A stretch of 64,000 nucleotides of DNA, from positions 10,905,523 to 10,969,522 of the forward strand of contig OX336342.1 in assembly GCA_946902875.1 (NCBI GenBank). The letters are read 5' to 3'. Position numbers and translations under genes: made by a program. Source of the stretch: Nematopogon swammerdamellus (lineage: Eukaryota > Arthropoda > Insecta > Lepidoptera > Adelidae). Below the pieces are notes generated by a model. The model was not told the origin of the DNA. It was given only the letters and a program-made list of their open reading frames with translations, and did not search any database. This document shows, piece after piece, positions 23,361 to 33,640 of this stretch. Numbering within the stretch: the first letter of the stretch is position 1; every line of letters starts with the position of its first letter.

Positions 23361-24320
23361 AAAATTATCCATCCATTCAATTATTGCGCGAAATGATGGG
23401 CAAACAAACTGGTCTGCAGTCAATATTTTTGTTTCTTAAAATTAAAATAATTAGGTACATTTTTATTTTAGGTTATTATGATTAAAATAATAAGTATATT
23501 TGAGAGAACACGGTATGGTATAACCTCGTATCAGGACGTCCCTTAATTTCGGAAAACCACTATTACTCTCTATTAAAACATACTATTATTTAATTGCCGC
23601 AGTAAGGACACAAGTTCCTACGAATGTTAAGCTCAAAATCTACTCAAACATGATTTTGGTAGATTTAAACTTTTGGGTATTCAAGTTAAAGCCGTATAAT
23701 TAATTATCACTGTAATCTTCTTGGTCGGAAATATCGGAGTTCTAGTAATGTAAAATATTGTTTTATTATCTACAGGTTATTTTGTTACCACACCGGACCT
23801 TTCGACCTGTATCAAAACTAAGTAGATTCCAAAAAATAACGGTGATGAAATAGAAAAATGATTTTTGACATTTTAAACGAAAATGTATGCAGAACTCTTT
23901 TTTTTTCACCGACTTCCAAAAAGAGGAGGATCTTCTCAATTCGACTGTATTTTTTAATTGACAGTTTTTCATAGAATCCGATCCACAGTCAGTCTCAGCG
24001 GTCAAACGGGCACGCGCCCGGGTGTATTTGTGTGTGACGAGTTTGTGAACTGGGTTTTTATAGTGACAGGTAAACTGGAGAACGGCTAAGCCGATTTATG
24101 TACATACAGTTTTCACTATACAATATGACATATCTCGGGATGGTTACAGGCCATTTTTGCCCACGAGTGCGGTCAAGTGAAATTCGGTTTCGATTAAAGT
24201 ATATTATCTACATAATATGAGTATTAAAGTGTAGTATTCGTTTGTAGTTTATGGTATTGCTCTACAGCCTAATACATTACCACAAACTATTCTTGTTCGC
24301 CTGCATATACTTCTCCCACA
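23361..24320. other. AT-rich intergenic with a common repeat phrase
   Basis: At 23905-23962 is the phrase ttcaccgacttccaaaaaga followed by a caattcgactgtattttt-like end, very widespread in lepidopteran genomes. At 24060-24175 is a stretch resembling the 13830 family (ctggagaacggctaagccga, acatacagttttcact). Otherwise featureless. Confidence 0.4.
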
Positions 24321-24324
24321 TCCC

Positions 24325-24422
24325 AAAGGTTAGTTAGAATAGAATGCCTCACGGCATTAAGCTCGCCTATTGTGCTTAATTTGTACAAATTGGTGTACAA
24401 TAAAGAATATATACATACATAT
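24325..24422 (+). mobile_element. LINE 3' end with hairpin and tail
   Basis: Carries a cctcacggcattaagctcgcc segment, then tacaataaagaa and an atatacatacat tail. The layout (small stem, 'cgccttt/cgcctattgt', caataaaga, simple tail) is a common lepidopteran LINE 3' end. A relative lies at 56765-56950. Confidence 0.55.
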
Positions 24423-24868
24423 CAGTACTGATTATATATTTGGCAGATATGAAATAGGGATTAAAAAAATAGTAATTGTAATTCCGAATTATATAAACTC
24501 TACATGTTATACTCACATACTCTCTCCTAATTGATATATACGTACTCGTGTTCTATGTACCTAAGAAGGTAAATGGAAGCATATGCGGTTTATGTGGATA
24601 AGATGCTAATGTGGTATTTAGGAGATAAGCGTTTGGGGAGATCGGTGGAGGTAGAAACAAGACCCTACCTACATACCTCATTCAGATAATGTGAAAATAA
24701 ATACACATCTACATAAAGATCGGCGCACCTTCATGTGTGTATATAATATTTAGGTATTGGCAATTAATGTCAAAATAAACATGGACAAATTATGTTTGAG
24801 AAGTTAGTAGAAGTAGAACTCCTCTGCCAAGTAAAAATTGTTGAAAAGAAAGAAAGAAAGAAATAATA

Positions 24869-25000
24869 AAGCCCAGTATAGCCAGCAATCCAAAGGGAAG
24901 TCTCCGGTATGGCATCTACCTTCTCGGAGGTAATATTGGCTGATCTGAGCATGTGCTTTAGCCCCTCTGACTCAGCGATCCATACCGGATTACATAAAAA
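24869..25000 (+). mobile_element. SINE tail fragment (tRNA-headed family)
   Basis: Has cagtatagccagcaatccaa, gtctccggtatggcatctac, ggtaatattggctg, gcccctctgactcagc and ccataccggattacataaaa, the 3' part of the SINE complete at 43283-43700. The head is missing. Confidence 0.75.
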
Positions 25001-26493
25001 AAAGCATGCGCCTATCCAACAATTGTTGTTTTCCCACACTCCGTTTCCCTGGCCTCGTCATGTGTGTATGAACCGTTTCGCTCGACGTTTGGTCGGTTAC
25101 ATGCTTCCTTCTGAGAAAAATGCATTAGTTTAGGTTTTATTTCCGGTTACTTAATTTATCTATTTCATAGCGTTTTATTCACTTCTATTGATAACTTGAC
25201 CTAACAACCGTTATAATTTGTAATTATATTTTTTTAAATATTATCTATACAATGCAGACAACCGAAGGGAACAACAATAACGTACAACAACCATAACACA
25301 CGTGCATATGTACATTATTGTACATCATACAAATATGTACAACATACATACAAAGAACAAATACATAAATGTGAAAATAGTATAAAACGGATGTCGTATT
25401 TGTTGACCGGAGACAAGCCCAAGTTATACGAATAGTACCTATGTTTACTTTACCGCGGCCTCTGCTAACATAGCAAAATATACTACGACTTCGCTTGCCT
25501 ACTCTACGAGTATAGCTTACTCGACAAACTATACACAGCTCGCTCTGCTAAGAACACCGCACGCCCGCATCGCAAACTTACACAGTTGACACAATTTGTC
25601 ACAATCAGAGGCTCACGCACTTGTCGCATTTGTATGCGGACGCGGCGCCTCTTGTTTGTCGACCAATCACGGGCAGCCACGTATGCGATGAGCGCATTCA
25701 CACCGACACACACCTTAGTCTTGATCTGTCTATGACGATATGCATTGACGGTTTAATTCAAACAAGGAATAGAAGGTCCACATTTTTTTCATAGAATATT
25801 CAATAAACTTTAAGCGTATGACATTTCAATGAAATTATGTTTAGCCGTATGAGTTATTCAGGGACTGGAAAACAGCGATCGGCGGCATTCTATCCCGGGC
25901 TGGCCGCCCTAACCGAGTGAGTCTTACTTTAATGTATGAGATTTAGCATACATAACCGAGTTGTTCGAAAATATTTTCTAACATCTTCCCAAGGATTAAA
26001 GGTAAAGTGCGAGTTGTACTCGCGCATGGAGCGTTCCGTACATCCACTATACGATACTGGTCAAAAAACCATAATATGTTTTGTCTTTCTACTAGCTAGT
26101 AGATTTTCTAGCTAGCAAGCTAGCTAGAAAATCGGGCGAGACTTCCCTAACAGATAGCTTTTGAATTATGACACACGAAAATTTATACTTTTCTAACACC
26201 TTCATCACTGACATACTAATGATTACTTTTGCACATTCTACACCACCTCTACACACACGAAATCGTGTGTGTTACATAGGCTGTGTTGACAACGCGTGCG
26301 TGTGTGAGCCAACGTGTTTTCTATCACGTCGTGATACATACACGATAGATACATGGCCAGGGTAGACTGGCCACCCTACAAAGTGTATGCAATCTTGTGG
26401 GCAATCTTGGTTGTTCGTACATACATCATCCATCAGGCTTAAAATACGTACTTCGCGTTAAAGACATGACTCACAAAATCTGATCGAATTTGA
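25001..26493. other. Intergenic, no gene
   Basis: Mostly unassigned. Holds a crumb of the GAGTCG-box element at 25998-26080 (aagtgcgagttgtactcgcg) and the 32-base hairpin at 26102-26133. Confidence 0.35.
26102..26133. repeat. Perfect 14-bp inverted repeat, 4-base loop
   Basis: GATTTTCTAGCTAG is followed by CAAG and then its exact reverse complement. The core is a CTAG/GCTAG simple repeat, so the palindrome may reflect low complexity. No target duplication is visible. Confidence 0.8.
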
Positions 26494-26612
26494 AGTTTTT
26501 TTTTATGTAGTCCGGTATGAGTGACTGAGTCGTAGGGGCCAAAGCACGTCATGCTCCGACCAGCCAATATCACCTCCGAGAAAGTAGGTGCCATACCGGA
26601 GTCGGTTTCGTA
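26494..26612 (-). mobile_element. SINE tail fragment (tRNA-headed family)
   Basis: Reverse complement of the 43283-43700 SINE tail: T-rich start, ggggccaaagcacgtcatgc, ccagccaatatcacctcc, gtaggtgccataccgga. The head and body are missing. Confidence 0.75.
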
Positions 26613-27536
26613 ATAAATGTTTGCTGCTAGATGTTCATTTCATTATCGCGATTTTTGCCAAGTAAATCACGCGTAACGTAATGAAAATTTACTTCAAATT
26701 ATTCATCGTTTTCGCCATACAGTATCCCTCCTGAGTTCGATCAATTCTACAGATGAATGTTCAACGAATATGTTTAGCGGCGCAATCATCCCCAACAGAG
26801 AACTTTTCTCATTTCGGAGTTTATTACCGGAAGCAAATATATTGTACCTGCCCACAGCCATATTTTATGCTACGGAGCGAAGACACCGGCGCGGCGTAGG
26901 CGTGGTGATGAAATCTTGCACTTGAATAAGAAAATTGTGCTGGATTAAACGAAATGAATTTTAGTAAGTCCTCCGTCATGCATGGAATATTAAGTAATTT
27001 TGCACTCACAGTCGGAGTTTATTATTTTGAATTTAATAATCTCACAACACCTGCGTCCTAGCGCCTCGTCGTCCTTCGCAGAAAACTTGCAGTCGCGTCC
27101 CCTGCTGGCTGCGCTCATAAGGGTGGTTCATTGATAGAGCGAGGATGAACCAACTGTATCCAAATTCGAATACAGTACGCGAACTCGCGCGCCTCTCTAG
27201 CAACAGAGACGACGCACTAGAACCAAATTGTCTCTTTCTAAAGCTCGATGTTCTTTATTTGCCGGGTATTGTGTAGGTGCCGTGGAATATCGAAATGCTC
27301 TCGACATCTGTCAACCTTGACACGCCGTCGTTTAACATCGTCGACGTTCATACGTTGAGTTGATCTTGTGAAGGTCTTGATCTGTTTCCGATGCCTGTGA
27401 CTCCTCTATGCAGATAAAATTAATCATTTCAAAGACGCATAGATAATGTTTTTATGTTCTTTATGGCGAAATTTATTATAACTAATTTAATAAAACAAAG
27501 AAACAACAACAAACACAACTTATAAATAAAAGATGA
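26613..27536. other. Intergenic, non-repetitive
   Basis: 26640-27000 looks like unique sequence of balanced composition with no recognised repeat. 27055-27200 is GC-rich. No coding frame with family resemblance was found. Confidence 0.35.
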
Positions 27537-27770
27537 GCCAAACACATTGTCCCTAGGACGGACGCAGCATTCACCCTCTGAATGGCGATAGAGACACGCT
27601 GACGGAAAAATGCTGCAGCTCGCCGGTCACCTGAACATTCTATTAATTATTATTTGCCAATTTTGCGGGCGAACTTACACGCGTCTTTGCTCCATGGGCC
27701 AAGCGTCTCCACGGCAAAGGCGGGGAACTCAAAACGGGATGTTTGGGAGCCCATAGATAATTGTTGAAAT
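27537..27770 (-). pseudogene. Second fragment of the RT/endonuclease family
   Basis: Reading leftwards, the strand gives FEFPAFAVETLGPWSKDA, a stop after KFARKIGK, then GDRRAAAFF and VSIAIQRVNAASVLGTM in a resumed frame. These align with residues 637-697 of the protein at 6885-9140 (FVAFAVETLGVWSPDA..., GDRRAKAFL, ISLAIQRGNAAAVLGTM). Only the extreme C-terminus remains and it is broken by stop and frameshift. It shows the 6885-9140 ORF belongs to a repeated family. Confidence 0.8.
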
Positions 27771-27999
27771 ATTAATCTAGGGCACGAGAAAAAATCGGTC
27801 AGCTTCTACTTGACGTGCTTCAAGTGCGTGGGCGAAATATTTCAACGCGGCAGGCGGTCGCCACCACTACACCTCCTCCGCGCGCCTCGCGCTGCCGCCG
27901 CGCCGTCGGCCACTTCGGGCTGCGTCACGTGTTGGCGTGTGTTGGTGTAATTGGAGCGATATTTCTTAGAGTCCATCGATACTGTTTGTTCTAACTGCT
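27771..27999. other. GC-rich patch
   Basis: 27840-27930 is GC-rich and CpG-dense. No feature recognised. Confidence 0.3.
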
Positions 28000-28126
28000 C
28001 CGCCAGCAATCCCAAGGGAAGTCTCTGGTATGGCACCTACCTTCTAGGAGATGATATTAGCTGGGCGGGGCACGTGCTTTTATCTATACGGCTCAGCCAC
28101 CCATACCGGATTACATAAAAAAGAGG
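28000..28126 (+). mobile_element. SINE tail fragment (tRNA-headed family)
   Basis: Carries ccagcaatcccaagggaagt, ggtatggcacctaccttct and cccataccggattacataaa. Same 3' part as 43283-43700 and 24869-25000; no head. Confidence 0.75.
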
Positions 28127-29567
28127 CGGGCGTATCAGTTCCGAGCGAGAAGCCTTCTCGCGTGTTCGATGAAAGCGTGATTGCAATTTGTCGACGTGTC
28201 GCTGCTTCTGGCAACCCCGTCAGCGTCGACTCGCGCGGCGCCGAAGGTGTTGCAAGCTAGCTGCGCGAATACCATGTCCACCGGATGCAGTTTTTTGATA
28301 TTCGAACGCGATGTTCAAACGGTACGAAGTAATTAGATCTTATATAATATTTCCTTATTAATACCTGGTATGTGAGAACTTCGTTTGGTTTGCGCTGAAC
28401 TGAGTTCCGAGTTATCTAAAATCAAATATTAAATGTGTGCACTTCCTGCATTTGTACGGTAGTGACAAACATTTATTCCAATTGCACATATTATTGTATG
28501 ATGAATGAGTAAAACAATAAATAAAAATTTTGTTCTATAAACGCAGACAGAACATGAACCCATAGAGTAAAAATAACGTCTATGGGTTCACTTAATGTTA
28601 CATTTAGCTCGCTTCGTTGTTCTCTGGGACGATGGGCGGCGGGGGTGGACGCGGGCAGTGGGGCGGGGCGGGGCGGGGCGGCCACTCGGGGGCGGTCCCG
28701 GTATTCTTTTGACTAATTAATTTAATTAAGAGCAGACACGGGCTATTGGGAATGCTGCCAATTTGCGAGCGCAGCTTTCCTCGTTTTTAAAACGGTTCTA
28801 TTAATTTTGCATGAGCGTCGAGAAAGTTTTGATGAGCCTTAGATTCGCCTTTCGGCGTTGTATTGTTATTGTCGATTATCTTTTATAATTATTTTCTAAG
28901 ATTCATCCTAATTTACGTGATTACTCTGCATATATATTTTTCGTTATAATGGCAGATATTATTCCATTCAAGCTGGAACTTCATATTTTAAAGCGCGCAT
29001 GATACCGAAAAATGATTCTCCTAATTGCAACCTCTGCACTAATTTCGCGGATTCTCAGAGACTAGATAATCTTTGAAGAGTTTAAGTGGGTCTGGCAAAC
29101 TCGTAATCCGGCTAAAGCCCTAAACAAATCAAAATGTAATAAGAAAAAAAAAACCAAATACGTGTTTCAAAATTTAAAGGTTTGGGTATGGAATCTACAG
29201 AATAGCTGCACACGACGCGACGTGTTCCAATTTTTATTTAACGTATGTACTAATAACGTTATGTTTTACTAGTACTTATGACGTAGATTTTTTAAGTTCT
29301 CAAAGGGTTTTTACCTACAACGTGAATTACAAATTTGCCGTAAAATGTATATTGCTAATAAGTACTTAAAGTGGTATTAAACAAGTGAAAAAGAGCAATA
29401 TAAGAAAATCAGCGATATGCATATACTTAAGTCGATGAAGAAAACTCTCAACCTAAATGCATAAAGCAGGCAAATGTATAAAACGTGGAGACGAAGGAGT
29501 TGATGTCCTGAGTGCTTCACCGGGCGCCCGCCTGTTCTTGCATTCAAGCTTTGTTTTTATATAAAAC
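28127..29567. other. Intergenic, partly GC-rich
   Basis: 28610-28690 is a short GGGGC-rich run. 28700-28880 looks like unique, well-mixed sequence and could be regulatory. 28880-29560 is AT-rich. No gene recognised. Confidence 0.35.
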
Positions 29568-30590
29568 TAGCTTTTGCCCGCGGCTTCGCTCGCGTGAAAT
29601 TCGTATTTCAAAGGAAGAAAGTAACTAACTAAGGGCGAGCTGGGTTCAGGTAACCGATAAACCGTCTCGAAGAAAGTGAGTAACTAAAGGCGAGGCCGAA
29701 GGCGGAGTTGCGTTGAGGAAGACGATAAACCATCTTTAAGAAAGTAAGTAACTATGGGCGAGGTCGAAGGCCGAGCTGCGTTCAGGAAGAGGATAACCTT
29801 TTCGAAGAAAGTAAGTAACAGAGGGCGAGGCCGAAGGCCGAGCTGCGTTCAGGAAAACGATAAACCTTCTCGAAGACAGTAAGTAACTATGGGCGAGGCC
29901 GAAGGCCGAGCTGCGTTCAGGAAGAGGATAACCTTTTCGAAGAAAGTAAGTAACATATGGCGAGGCCGAAGGCCGAGCTGCGTTCAGGAAAACGATAAAC
30001 CTTCTCGAAGACAGTAAGTAACTATGGGCGAGGCCGAATGCCGAGCTGCGTTCAGGAAGAGGATAACCTTTTCGAAGAAAGTAAGTAACATATGGCGAGG
30101 CCAGAGGGCGAGGTCGAAGGCCGAGCTGCGTTCAGGACGACGATAAACCTTCTCGAAGAATGTAAGTAACAGAGGGCGAGTCCGAAGGCCAAGCTGCGCT
30201 CAGGAAGACCATAAATCTTCTCGAAGAAAGTAACTTCTTTGTTACTTACTTTCTTCGAAAAGGTTTATCCTATTCCTGAACGCATCTCGGCCTTCGGCCT
30301 CGCCCATAGTTACTTACTGTCTTCGAGAAGGTTTATCGTCTTCCTGAACGCAGCTCGGCCTTCGGCCTCGCCCTTTGTTACTTTCTTCGAGAAGGTTTAT
30401 CTTCCCGAACGCAGCTCGGCCTTCGGCCTCGCCCTCAGTTACTTACTTACTTCAAGAAGGTTTATCTTTTTCCTGAACGCAACTCGGCCTTCGGCCTCGC
30501 CCTTAGTTACTTACTTTCTTTGAGTAGGTTTATCGTATTCCTGAAGGCAACTCATTCACAAACTTTCGCGTTTATAATATTAGGAAGATG
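29568..30590. repeat. Inverted array of a ~66-bp repeat (array 1)
   Basis: Starts with ctagcttttgcccgcggctt and a cgcgtgaaattcgtatttca segment. It then has about nine units of a 66-bp repeat reading gcgaggccgaaggccgagct, then gcgttcaggaag, gataaacct, tcgaagaaagtaagtaac. At 30236 the orientation flips and about five units run as the reverse complement (ggccttcggcctcgccc). The right end is ctttcgcgtttataatatta. The whole forms a large imperfect foldback. Continuous open frames across the units arise because the unit is near a multiple of three; they are not proteins. Confidence 0.85.
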
Positions 30591-31429
30591 TATTTGGGTA
30601 GGTTTGGAGTGAGGCCTGATTTTAGAAATTATTCCCATTTATCGGATGCATGCAAGCAAATCCGAAAGCAACAGCTAACAATATATAAATTTTTGAAATG
30701 TGCTAATTAAGGCCTTTCACTTGATACCCAACACGGCATCATTAAAAAAATTTTTTTTAGGTCCTCACTTTATGTCCTCTAGAGGGCGCCATATCCAATT
30801 TTATGGGACGTCGCATAGCCTATAACCAGCGGACGATTAAGACTCAAGACGTATCCAACCTTCGATTTGTCAAATTATGATAAGTAGTTTCGAAGTTATG
30901 AGGGAACAGATGAAAATACATACATACATACATACATACATAGAAACATGCACAAATACCGGTAAAACACATAACCCTCCTTTTCGCTTCGCCGTAGTCG
31001 GGTAAAAATAAGAATCTGTTCGCTAATATAGCGCGCATACTAACACTTCGTACAATATAATAAACATACGATCAATTAACCAATCAAATAGAAACTTCAG
31101 TTAAGTAAATATCCGCTAACATCGACTCGCAACAACATTTTTACATACGTTTGCACCTAAAATTAATCAAATAGATACCTAACGAAGTAAACCTACATAA
31201 TATTATTAAATCGAATTAAATAAGAAACTGCTCGAGACAATGCAAACACACACCGCGCTCCGCAGACCGCACGCAAACACGTCCGTACAGGTCGATGTTG
31301 GCTTTATATAGTGCGAGCGCGGCAGCCTGAACCACTCGCTCTCCCGCAGCGCCGCGCCCCGCACCGCCGCCGCCTCCGCCAGGCGCCCGCCGCGCCGCGC
31401 CGCCGCCGCTTACCATACCTTTATTTTGA
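30591..31429. other. Repeat-derived and GC-rich intergenic
   Basis: 30830-31015 resembles a common lepidopteran repeat tail (aagttatgagggaacaga, a (CATA)n run at 30916-30942, acataaccctccttttcgct). 31310-31410 is GC-rich and borders the element at 31430. No gene supported. Confidence 0.4.
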
Positions 31430-32345
31430 GCGCGGAACACTTCGGTTTGTATGGGAGCCACATCTTAGCGTAACCGGAACTGAATTTTATGTAGCCTATC
31501 CTGTGTCCCGTATAGTTAAATGTGCTCGTACAAAGTTTCATCGAATTCGGATGATCGGTTTAAGAGTTATGGCGGAACATACATACATACAGAAAAGATT
31601 TCTAAAAATCGTCAATTTAGCTTTAGTATCATACATAGAGGCTACTTTATTCTTTATTCTTTATTCTTTATTCATCATTCGTAAGGTAGTACACTACGCT
31701 GGAATTTGTCCTGTTAGTTTTTACAATCCGGTTCGATTACACCCACAAAGAAGAGCCGGCAAGAAACTTCGCAGGGTTCTTTTTTTAACGTCTTCAATTA
31801 CAATACATTGTGACTAGCTACACAACAGACACCGCTTACAGTGTTAAGATATAGTTTGAGAGCTAGAATAACTATAATTTAAGCTTGATAATTCTGACCA
31901 CATAAAATCAAAAGTTAAAGTAAAAGTATAGATAAAATCAGGTGTATAGAGCCTTTGTCAGAAATTGTTGATACATATCGTATCAAGTCATGTCAGTTAT
32001 AAATATTCATACCACATTGTAGTACAATGTCAAAAAATAAAATAAATAAATTTGATACTTAATGTATCAATTAGTCAAGGTAATATTTTAGTATGCGTGC
32101 TAAATAAACTTGATACTTAATGTATCAATTAGTCAAATTAATATTCAGCATGCGTCAGCAGTATAAATTAAGGTACAGGTTGTACCCTGTCAAGATTCAA
32201 AATTTGTATGCAGTCAGAATCTCAAGTGAACATGTTTGTAGCATTTTCAGTTTATACCAGTGATAATACGAATTCTACGAACTCAATATTTCCTAAAACA
32301 AAGTAACTTACTCCATGACCATCCCTTACAGATTTATTATTAGTA
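31430..32345 (-). mobile_element. Interspersed repeat split by a LINE insertion
   Basis: 31430-31640 and 32274-32345 are the two halves of an element found uninterrupted at 57525-57800 and 62610-62945. The left half has ttgtatgggagccacatctt and gatgatcggtttaagagtta up to agtatcatacatagag. The right half resumes tctacgaactcaatatttcc and ends ccatgaccatcccttacaga. The insertion between them is described separately. Confidence 0.8.
31641..32273 (-). mobile_element. LINE 3' fragment nested in another repeat
   Basis: Begins with a repeated TTCTTTA tract (the tail, read on the other strand as TAAAGAA), then the reverse complement of the 2735-2937 LINE end, including aagagccggcaagaaacttc. Beyond about 31900 it continues into sequence not represented in the 2735 copy. 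It interrupts the host repeat between agag and tcta. No clear target duplication is visible. Confidence 0.7.
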
Positions 32346-32380
32346 GTATAGTATAGTATAAGTATAGTATAGTATAGTAT
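32341..32380 (+). repeat. TATAG simple repeat
   Basis: About seven TATAG/TAAG units adjoining the right end of the split element, apparently grown from its terminal sequence. Confidence 0.8.
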
Positions 32381-32885
32381 TGATTGATGATTGATGATAA
32401 AATGGGAAATGCTGAAATGCGCAAAATCTACATGACATATTCAGATTCTCTTGGAAATAATAATGTTTAATAAACATTTACAATGGAAAGACAAAATTAT
32501 TAATATACACACAAAACAATTTGCCTTTTCTGTTCATTTTTCAGCGGTCAACTTTAGAGGTCGATTAGCTAATCTCCAACCGGCACGGTAACTACTTACT
32601 GCGCACGCTATTACGCACTGCCATAACTACAAGCACGCTAAAATAGCGCACGTAATCCATTCACGCACCGAAGGTAAACGAGGATTTATGTAGATTTTTT
32701 GGCATGAAAATAAAAATCTTGAAATAGCATTGCCATACCTGACATTTTATTCGGTTACCAACGTTTGGTCGGCGTGTACTACATTTACAGGCCTTCTTAC
32801 AGGGCTTCTAAAAAGCTGGACGCACTCAATAAGGTGCGACGGTATTAGATTAGGTCCTGCTTGGAATTCTATTCGCACGTGTGAG
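32381..32885. other. Intergenic, nothing recognised
   Basis: No known repeat or gene. 32540-32700 has mixed composition. Confidence 0.3.
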
Positions 32886-33295
32886 ATGGCACACCTAAAT
32901 ACCAACTCGCATCTCTAGACTCGACCCAGGGTCGAGCCGTGCGACTAGTGGGTGACCTCGATGTGTCGGCAGTCGGCACCCTGAGTTTGTTCTATCGCTT
33001 ATTCCATGGAGAGTACTCGGAGGAGCTGTTTGACGCGTCCCCGCCGTCCCCTTTCCACATGCACTGGGCGGGCAGGGATTGCATCCCTACACGTTAAACT
33101 TACCGCGGATGCGTACCAATCGGTTCTGCAGATATTTTCTTCACAGAACTGGTGAACTCCGGATCGCTCGATGCGCACATATTTCCCCACAAGTTCTGAG
33201 CTCTTCAAGAGAGGCGTGAATAGACCTGGGACCGAGCGCCTATGGGCGCCGCCGCCGTTAGACTAGGTGGCTCGGGGCAACATGTCGCATCATCT
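32886..33295 (+). pseudogene. Jockey-like LINE ORF2 C-terminal remnant
   Basis: Reads ...GRAVRLVGDLDVSAVGTL in one frame, then GTLSLFYRLFHGEYSEELFD, and in other frames a dahIFPHKFELFKRGVNR-like end. This is the 'QRRAVRLIGD...SLFYR.Y.G.CSEEL...LFK.GVNR' pattern of Jockey-type elements. Several frameshifts and stops. The same lineage lies at 45395-45870. Confidence 0.65.
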
Positions 33296-33564
33296 TAAAA
33301 AAAACTTAATTTTTATTCACATCTTCGACAGGTTGATGGCCCTTTTAGATATTTCATTCCGTAGTTTTGGGCATATCTCGCGTTCGTGCTCGCACTAGGC
33401 GGGTGAACGAGTCGGGGAACATTATCAACATGAAAATTAAACATTATGAGAGTTATGATTGATTACAGCATGCAACTCGCCTTACTTAATACCATACCAG
33501 TTACCTTTGCGCGACCATTCGTAAGTAAACGATAATCCTAACGCAACAAGAGTAGCACGACCAC

Positions 33565-33640
33565 GGGAATGGTGTTATGCGGCTGGCATCACGGATGTTG
33601 TAGGTGATGTAGCCAACCGTGTGAGTTTCTATAAAATCAC
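33565..33640 (+). mobile_element. SINE 3' tail fragment
   Basis: Carries gcatcacggatgttgtaggt, gatgtagccaaccgtgt and an A-rich end: only the last ~75 bases of the 5S-headed SINE. A second faint copy of the same phrase follows at 33690-33725. Confidence 0.65.

Noticed and set aside
26102..26133. Hairpin considered as a microRNA precursor
   Set aside because: Stem is only 14 bp and built of CTAG repeats; too short and low-complexity for a pre-miRNA.
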